From: Amphimedon queenslandica
Taxonomy: Eukaryota; Porifera; Demospongiae; Haplosclerida; Niphatidae
DNA length: 38,159 nucleotides
Reading direction: 5' to 3'
Assembly (NCBI RefSeq): GCF_000090795.2
Contig: NW_003546242.1
Coordinates: forward strand, 1,149,831-1,187,989
This document shows positions 32,150-38,159 of the stretch, piece by piece (within the stretch, counting starts at the first letter, position 1; the number at the start of each line of letters is the position of its first letter). The notes under the pieces were generated by a model. The model worked only from the letters and a program-made list of their open reading frames with translations. It did no database searches and was not told the DNA's origin. The translations under genes and the position numbers were made by a program.

Positions 32150-33480
32150 TCGGTGAAGGTGAAGGAGATTGAGATTAACTCTAAGCATCAATACCTAAAA
32201 ATACATTTTCAGGTGAATTAGGTGGAGTAATGTATTGTTTAATGTGAGCTTCATGAATTCTGTTTAATTCTTTTTCTGATTCAATGTTTTTCGAAGGAAA
32301 AATCATTTACTGACTTCTATCGTTATGTCATATAAGCTGAACCACTTGTAGTCTATCCCATGTCCTTTTTTTCAAACAAAGTCTTTCCTTAAAACTTTTG
32401 TACCAATTCTACATTTAGTAGGTCTGCTATGCCTTTGATCATGCCGCTATTGATGATCCTAAGCATCTTTGATATTACTCTTACCTGCTTTCAGAGTTTT
32501 TTGGCAGACAAAAGTGTGTTGCAACAATATCCTAATTGACATACATTATAAAATAGTTTGAAAATAATCCAAAAGCAAAATTTATGTTGAAAAGTAATGC
32601 ATGACCCAGTGAAATGGCAAAAATTAATCCAATTATTTAAGCTATTATTAAGGCTTTGCAAAATTTCTCAGATAATTTGTATGGGGCAAAATGTAATGAA
32701 AAAAATTCTTACATGTTCAGGTTCAAATGTTCTATAATTATTTAATAAACGCACTATCATATGATTTAAAATCTGGATCCATTGGTAAAATGGCTTTTCA
32801 GCCAAACATAAGCTCAATGGGTGTATAGTTGGTAGATTCATGCTTTGCTGCATTGTAGGAATACACACAGGTGTCTACAAAGTCATCCCATTCACCTTTC
32901 ATATCAGTAGTAAACTTCATAATCATGTGCTTCAAAAACTCTACTTTCACATTTCATCTGATCCATTTGCCAGAAACTTCAGCAAGTTGCAAGTAGCTAT
33001 GACTGTTATTGACATGGCATACTGGTGGATCGTATGTGATAATGTAGTGTCTTTTGATATTGAGTAAACTCACAATTTCCTTCTTAAGATCACTTCTAAA
33101 CACACTACCTTGGTCACTTGTGAGTAGTTTTGGCAGTCCCATTCTTATGAAAATGTGTATATTCAAACAAAAAGATATACGTTATACATGTAGTGTCACA
33201 CAAGTGCCTTAAGAAGGGCCTGAGTAACTCCAACAGAGCATTTTGAATGTAAATGAATTGCCTCCACCCACTTAGTGAAACAATCTGAAAGATATAGGAA
33301 AAATTTATTTCCGCTTCTGCTACTTAGATGAATAGGACTAATAAAAATCAATACCTACATGGTGCCATGGTGCATGAACAGGTATAAGTTGTAGTTCCGT
33401 GACCGTTACTATGTGGCTTAGATTCATTCTCTGCTGTGAACACATGACAATAAATTGTGTAGAATTATTATCATAATACT
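32150..33480 (-). pseudogene. Ty3/gypsy integrase remnant
   Basis: From high to low coordinates: APWHHVGIDF (first catalytic D), GNKFFLYLSDCFTKWVEAI, then GLPKLLTSDQGSVFRSDLKK (second D). Next come KGEWDDFVDTCVYSYNAAKH and NYTPIELMFG, and finally DYKWFSLYDI, the C-terminal SH3-like part. The glutamate region is scrambled after IKRHYIITYDPP. Integrase inserts retrotransposon cDNA into chromosomes. Stops at 33180, 32800 and 32730 and frame changes show decay. No LTR or RT was found alongside, so it is a fragment. Confidence 0.8.
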
Positions 33481-33968
33481 TATACATACCGCTTTATTCC
33501 TCCCTAAAACATAGTGTATAGTCAACCAGGGCTACTACTTTCCAAAGCTATTCTGTTTCCTTAGTAAACAATGGTGAAACATGTGTAGTCACGCAGAATA
33601 GCCCTGCCTAGCGGGTGTTTTTTCTAGGCTTATAACTTGGGAACCAAGGGGTTTTAAGACCCAAAACTGATAGTAGTGGATCTAGGATGGATAGACCTGC
33701 AGAATGGCACCAATAATGATGAATAACACAATAAAATGCAGGAGGAAAACACGGTTGAGACTTTCGTGTGGTTATTGAATTTAGTCTCCATTGACAGGTG
33801 AAAGAGCTTAATTTAGCACTAGAACACACAGAGGATACTTTCAATAGGTGCTGCTAAATGCAATAAACTTCTATACCAAAACTACATTATTATTTGTATC
33901 ATATTTATTATTTTATATACATTTTATGTATAAAAATTATGCATTAATATAAGGGAAAAGGAAATAAA
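33481..33968. other. Spacer without recognised features
   Basis: A 78-codon minus-strand frame at 33608-33844 shows no domain. The left terminus of the pogo-like element should lie here, but I could not find inverted ends. Confidence 0.35.
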
Positions 33969-35817
33969 ATGAAATGGAATGAAGATATGGAAAGGCAGTT
34001 GATCATGCAAAGAGGTTCAAGTATATTAAAAGAGCAGCTACAATGCACAGAATTTTAGTGTCAAGACTTCAGAACTATCTAGCTCATGGTAGTGTTGTCA
34101 AAAGACCACGTCATCCTACAACATTGACAGCAGATGACGAGAAGGACATTGTAGAAACATGTCTTCTGTTTTGGAGAAACATGTCTTCTGTTTGGAGAAT
34201 GGGGGTTTGGCTTATGCCTCACAGACATCAATGGAATAATGCAGAGCTTCTTACAGTACACGAAAAAGCCACATCCCTTTAAAGATGGAGTGCCAGGGGA
34301 AGGGTGGAGGAGTTTGTTTATGAAGCAGCAAAAGATGAATGCATTCATCTTTTGCAAACAGAAGGCCACAACATCTGCAGCTGGTAAGAGCAATGGCCTT
34401 AAATGAAGAGGCAGTAAGCATTGGTTTGATAAGAGATTAAATCCAGTGCTTACCATGCTTGATGTAATAGGAAAGCCAAGTAATACTTATCATCTAGATG
34501 AATCTGGCCTTTCGTTAAGCTAGACTCCTAGATGATACTAACTACGTGGGGCCAGAAGTTGCCTGAAGCACTCTTCGCAGAGTCTGGACGAGAAAATAAT
34601 ATTATTGTTCAGCTCTGTATATCTGCTGCACTAAAGCTCTTACTACAATATGTAGTGTAAATAGGAGAACGACTTATGTTGGACACAATGTATGGTGGCC
34701 GTTAGGACCCAGGTATAGTGTGACACAAAATTGATGGATGACTAAGCTCACTGGATCCAGTCTCTATTCTTTCCATTTATTGGTGATAAGAAACCAATTG
34801 TTCTTATTCTTGACGGTCATTCGTCTCATGTGTCATTGAAGTATGCCTCCTAGCACTAGAGCATGGCATTCGTCTGCTTAAATTACCACAAATGATCCAT
34901 GAATTACAACCATTAGACATTGGTGTAATGAAGTATGTCAAAAGAGAATGGCAGCCAATAGTAAGAGAGTTAACTACAAGGAAAAGAGAGTAGTATTAAA
35001 GTGAGACTTCCCAGTATAAATTAATAGGCTAAGACAAAATTCAAAGGAGTTAGGTAAAGCCAGATTCAAGAAAGCGGGTATTTATCAATTTAACCCAAAC
35101 TGCTTTGCACCATGACAAATGATTTTCAGCCTCTTACATGTACAACACCAGAAACACCTACAACACTAGAAACACCTATAGCACCAATATTATCTGTATT
35201 GCAAAGCCAGTCAACAACATAACTCACTCAATCCACATCACCGTTTACACAAATACCATTCCATCAACAAATATACCACCAAATCATGCTTTGTTATCAT
35301 CCTTACAACTATTACTGCAATCATCACTGTCTTCTCTATCACTGTCTCCACCAAAATCCCCTCTACAATAATCATAATATCTCCCTTTACAGACATATCA
35401 CAGCCACTACCATGCTCAATAGTTACTCCATCACCACCTAATTTATCACAACTTTCAACTCAATTATTTCAACCTCATACATAATCGTCTACCAGTACAA
35501 TACCTGTGCTACACAACTTCTTGGCTGAGTTAAAACATTCATTGACACAAAAGAGAACAACCACAATTTAACCAAAGCGTCTCCCTAGTTGTAGAGAAAG
35601 CCTAACCTCGGCTGAAACAATGGACAAAGTACGTCATGCTGAAGAAGGAAAGAATGAAAAGAAAGAGAGAGTTCATGAAAGACAGTGAAAAAGGGAAGAG
35701 AGAGAGAAATAAAATGAAAAGAAGAAAACACAAAAACGAACTAAAAAACAACCTTCAAACAAAGGAATGAAAGGCTGATGTCCAACTTGTGATGCACCAT
35801 ATTATAAACACAATGAG
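33969..35817 (+). pseudogene. pogo/Tigger-type DDE transposase
   Basis: The N-terminal helix-turn-helix region is recognisable (KRFKYIKRAATMHRILVSRL, then KRPRHPTTLTADDEKDIVET). The DDE_1-type core keeps all three acidic positions: YHLDESGLS (about 34487-34513), VLILDGHSSHVS (aspartate 34812-34814), and ELQPLDIGVMKYVKREWQP (aspartate 34916-34918). The tail has RKRVFINLTQ/INLT-type remnants of the FNP motif, a Thr/Pro-rich linker with a tandem ACAACACCAGAAACACCT unit, a Glu/Lys/Arg-rich coil (HAEEGKNEKKERVHERQ) and CPTCDAPYYKHNE at about 35780-35817, a zinc-finger start. Multiple stops and shifts (34263, 34520, 34855, 35000, 35120) make it non-functional as read. Confidence 0.8.
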
Positions 35818-35860
35818 GTTTGTAAAAGTAAATTTAAAAAATTCTATTAATTAACAAAAC

Positions 35861-36012
35861 TAGGGTTGTCAAAAAAAAAAGATAAAAGGGGGTTCAGTTG
35901 AACCAAAATAATAATTACTAGTTCAATTCATAATAACAAACGTTAATTAATAGAAAAATAATTTATTCTTAAAAATAATACAAAAATTTCAAACCCTACT
36001 TTGCAGAAAATG
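35861..36012 (-). repeat. Inverted copy of the 74-213 module
   Basis: TAGGGTTGTC at the left and TTTCAAACCCTACTTTGCAG at the right are the reverse complement of the module at 58-213. The interior GGGGGTTCAGTTGAACC and ACAAACGTTAATTAATAG also match. It lies directly beside the direct copy of the same region, so the right-hand locus carries part of this module in both orientations. Confidence 0.75.
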
Positions 36013-36088
36013 ATGATAAGCAGACTACAACACAAATAGAATTTAAATAACAATTATGCCTCGGTATCTATTGATTGCTGTACTACAT

Positions 36089-36956
36089 AATTAACGTTTA
36101 TTGTTATTAATTGAACTATTAATTATTATTACAGTTAAACTCAACCCCTTGTTTCTTTTATTTTTTAACAACACTATTTTAATTAATAGAAATTTTTTTA
36201 TTTACTTGTTTCCCTACTTTTTATTAACTTTTATTTATTAACAATCCTTTTTATTGATATTTATAATTTTTTCCTTATGTATCAGTTCATTACTGGTAGA
36301 AAGAATTTTGATAAAAGAACAATGAGAGTTATAAAAACAGTTGTCATACAATCATGAATTTTTGAATCATTAATTATATTCATAGCCTAGCTCATAATTT
36401 ATTACTTATTATACACAACAGGGGAGTAGGAACCATTTTTCAATTGGGGGGGCAAGACAGATTGTGTGTATGCATGTATATGTATGAGAAGGGGGGTACC
36501 CCCCAGAAAAATGCTTCACCAATGGCTGCTCAGAGAGCAATTTTAACATGTTTTTCAACTACAATTACAATGTCAATTATTATTACGACAGCAAAAAGGA
36601 GGGAGACCTGTCACCCTTATCACTTCCCTAGGTACAGGCCTGAAATAAATCAAATTATTGTAAGGAATATTTACACTGCTGTCATGCTGCAGTCAATCAT
36701 TGGCTGACATTGAGGGAGCAATGCCTCCTCTGAAATAATATTGGGGGGGCACTTGCCCACCCTGTTCCTACTCCCCTGCACAATTACTAACATCTATTTC
36801 CTTTTTTGAAACAATTTAAGTTTACATTCAGCTTCAGTTGCCATTATTTCGCTCACATCTCTCAAACTTTTTCATCAGTTTTCTTGTGAAAAAGCAGCAA
36901 GTCAGTTCAGTTACAAACTTACATTACTGAGCTTTTATTATGTTTTCTTATAGTTT
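36089..36956 (+). repeat. Duplicated upstream region of the proline-rich gene, copy 2
   Basis: Matches 120-678 block by block up to the start codon, except for the 360-bp insertion at 36419-36778 and small indels. The shared end is AGTCAGTTCAGTTACAAA about 40 bp before the ATG. Confidence 0.8.
36419..36778. mobile_element. 360-bp MITE with CAGGGGAGTAGGAAC termini
   Basis: The left end is CAGGGGAGTAGGAAC and the right end is its perfect inverse, with subterminal G-runs (GGGGGGGCA) on both sides. CACAA flanks both ends (36414-36418 and 36779-36783). The paralogous sequence at about 470-500 lacks it, so the empty site is visible in this window. CAGGGG ends suggest a hAT-type element, but the flanking match is 5 bp, not 8. 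The 87-codon frame inside is fortuitous. Confidence 0.85.
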
Positions 36957-37399
36957 ATGGATCACAATGAGCATCATGGAGGTCCTCCTTCACCACCACC
37001 ACCACCAGTAGATGGAGGGCCTCCACCACCACCTCCAGTAGGCCCACCACTACCACCACCACCAGATGATGCTGGTTCTCCTCGTCCTCCACCACCACCA
37101 CCACCAATTCCTACCTCCAGTAGCTGGAGGTCATCCACCAGTTGCTGGAGGTCCTCTGCCACTTCATGCAGCAGATGTTGCTGCTCTGCAAAGGCAGAGA
37201 CAAATTGTGATTTCAACTTCGCCATTTGAATAGACAAATTGTAAGATTCTTTTAGCTATGATCTGCAGTTTATATAGATACCAATTAATCATCTCTCAAT
37301 TTCATTTTACTATGGTACAAGAAACTTCTGAGAGCCAGGCCAGGAAGCAGGGGCAGAAGAAATAATAATAACAGAACAAAGAACTATAATTTTTATTAG
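36957..37399 (+). CDS. Proline-rich / RG-rich small protein, two exons (copy 2, frameshifted)
   Basis: Exon 1 is 36957-37240 (MDHNEHHGG, long runs of P with GG breaks, then a Q/R-rich end) with donor GTAAG at 37241. Exon 2 is 37322-37399 after AG and reads KLLRARPGSRGRRNNNNRTK ending NYNFY. Compared with copy 1, exon 1 length is not a multiple of three (284 bases). The frame changes near 37110 (PIPTSSS instead of PVAGGHPPVAGG) and again near 37205, before QLRHLNRQI, which matches QLRAVNRQI in copy 1. So this copy is either a recent pseudogene or contains sequencing errors. Function is unknown; see copy 1. Confidence 0.55.
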
Positions 37400-37519
37400 A
37401 CTTGTACATGTAAAAAGTTAACTTTTTACATAAAAAACTTTAATAAAGTCAATTATCTTTAAGTATAAAGCCAAAACAAAAATTATAATAGCATTGCTTA
37501 AAATTAAGGAAGTGGCTAC

Positions 37520-37537
37520 GGAACCGGTACCGGTTCC
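37520..37537. promoter_or_regulatory. 18-bp perfect palindrome upstream of the ZSWIM-like gene
   Basis: GGAACCGGTACCGGTTCC lies 75 bp before the predicted start at 37612. It holds two overlapping AACCGGT-like half sites, similar to the Grainyhead/CP2 core (AACCGGTT). A further GAACCGG follows at about 37557 and an E-box CACGTG at 37570. Binding is inference. Confidence 0.45.
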
Positions 37538-37611
37538 CATTTTCAAGGTCTTATAGAACCGGCATGATCACGTGGTGCCTAAACCACGCCCGTTTACACA
37601 CGTGCTTAATC

Positions 37612-38092
37612 ATGGCAGCTGTCTTTTCGAAGTCTGTTTCTTCTGCCGAACATTCTGAAGCTAAAGCTCGGCCCCAAGTACCTTCTTTCGTGCTTGGGGA
37701 ACGATTTGAGTCTTATGATGAGCTGGAAGCTAAGTTGAAGCAGTATGAAAAAGCTACTTATACTCAAATGGTGGAAAAGGGATTGCAGGACAGTTGATGC
37801 CGCTAAAAGGCGTGTAAACCGACAACTCTCTGACAAGATACGATATTATGAAGTTGTATTTAAGTGTATCAATGGTGGGAGAAAGTTCAAATCTAAAGGA
37901 GAAGGGATACGATCAACAATGTTAGTTTGATTATACAGTACTGAGCAATTAGTTCAATGATCTCATTGTGACCTGTTGTACAGGACCTTTCGTCAGAACT
38001 GCCCTGCAGAGTTGTCTTTGATAGCATCAGAGGATGGAAATGGATTGGTTGTGAAGAAATTCTTGGATGAACATAACCATCCTGTTAACAAG
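37612..38092 (+). CDS. ZSWIM3/FAR1-like protein, 5' part (runs off the window)
   Basis: The start at 37612 gives MAAVFSKSVSSAEHSEAKAR then FVLGERFESYDELEAKLKQY. Past a frame change at about 37770 follow KRDCRTVDAAKRRVNRQLSD, IRYYEVVFKCINGGRKFK and, across an intron (37921-37983, donor GTTAGT, acceptor TACAG), TFRQNCPAELSLI and KKFLDEHNHPVNK. Exon 2 ends at 38092 before GTAATT. F-x-S-Y-D-E-L, Y-x-C-x-x-G, R...NCPA and L-x-x-HNHP are the hallmarks of the FAR1/FLYWCH-like N-terminal domain of ZSWIM1/3 proteins, a WRKY-GCM1-type zinc fold. An extra G in ATGGTGG at 37769-37773 causes the frameshift: either a polymorphism, an assembly error or a pseudogene. Confidence 0.7.
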
Positions 38093-38159
38093 GTAATTGT
38101 AATGTCAAGTGTTATTTGCCCATTATCTGTAGCTGTTGTAGCAATTATTTAGGCAGTGC

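Noticed and set aside
34079..34456. 125-codon minus-strand frame
   Set aside because: Antisense of the N-terminal region of the pogo-like transposase.
36444..36707. 87-codon plus-strand frame
   Set aside because: It lies wholly inside the 360-bp MITE and has no protein-like motif.
36974..37237. Glycine-rich 87-codon minus-strand frame
   Set aside because: Antisense of the CCA/CCT proline tracts of the second proline-rich gene.

Overview
This window looks like animal nuclear DNA, and most plausibly comes from a demosponge of the Amphimedon type. That assignment is inference. It rests on AT-rich sequence, short GT-AG introns (about 50-290 bp), and transposon proteins of kinds common in sponge, cnidarian and lancelet genomes. 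I see no bacterial operons, rRNA or ordinary tRNA genes. Most of the 38 kb is decayed mobile DNA. A few short multi-exon genes lie at the edges and in the 11.5-13.2 kb stretch.

Layout: (1) 679-1136 (+) is a two-exon gene for a small protein with a proline-rich N-terminus and an arginine/glycine-rich C-terminus. A paralogue lies at 36957-37399 (+), and about 550 bp of upstream DNA is duplicated with it. (2) About 3335-6850 (-) is a decayed Helitron: 23-residue coiled repeats, a Rep-type domain, the PIF1 helicase C-terminus and an OTU protease-like domain. (3) 6881-7640 (+) is the tail of a Ty3/gypsy element with a polypurine tract. (4) About 8360-10938 (-) is the gag, protease and reverse transcriptase of another Ty3/gypsy element, interrupted by a 257-bp TA-flanked MITE that carries a tRNA-like internal promoter. 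(5) 11573-13219 (+) is an eroded multi-exon gene of an uncharacterised metazoan family. (6) 13665-13877 is a TA-flanked MITE. (7) 14055-17783 is a 3.73-kb DNA transposon with matching inverted termini and TTAA on both sides. It holds a minus-strand gene that joins a Mutator-like (PF20700-type) domain to a YqaJ-type nuclease. (8) 18219-18415 and 21134-21344 are two members of one foldback MITE family. (9) 21349 to about 23580 (-) is a hAT transposase of the ZNF862/ZMYM type, apparently inserted into the second foldback copy. (10) 26090-30543 holds two inverted copies of an approximately 850-bp repeat. They enclose a 663-bp foldback element, a second tRNA-bearing MITE and a fragment of an integrase-core-like protein. 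(11) 32150-33480 (-) is a Ty3/gypsy integrase remnant. (12) 33969-35817 (+) is a pogo/Tigger-type DDE transposase remnant. (13) 37612 to the right edge (+) is the 5' part of a ZSWIM3/FAR1-like gene.

Most coding pieces carry stops or frameshifts, so little here is likely to be an active element. The strongest candidates for something not fully described are the TTAA-flanked Mutator-YqaJ element, the tRNA-bearing TA MITEs, the paired inverted repeats at 26-30.5 kb, and the duplicated proline-rich/RG genes with conserved promoters. All family calls come from reading motifs by eye; no search was run.
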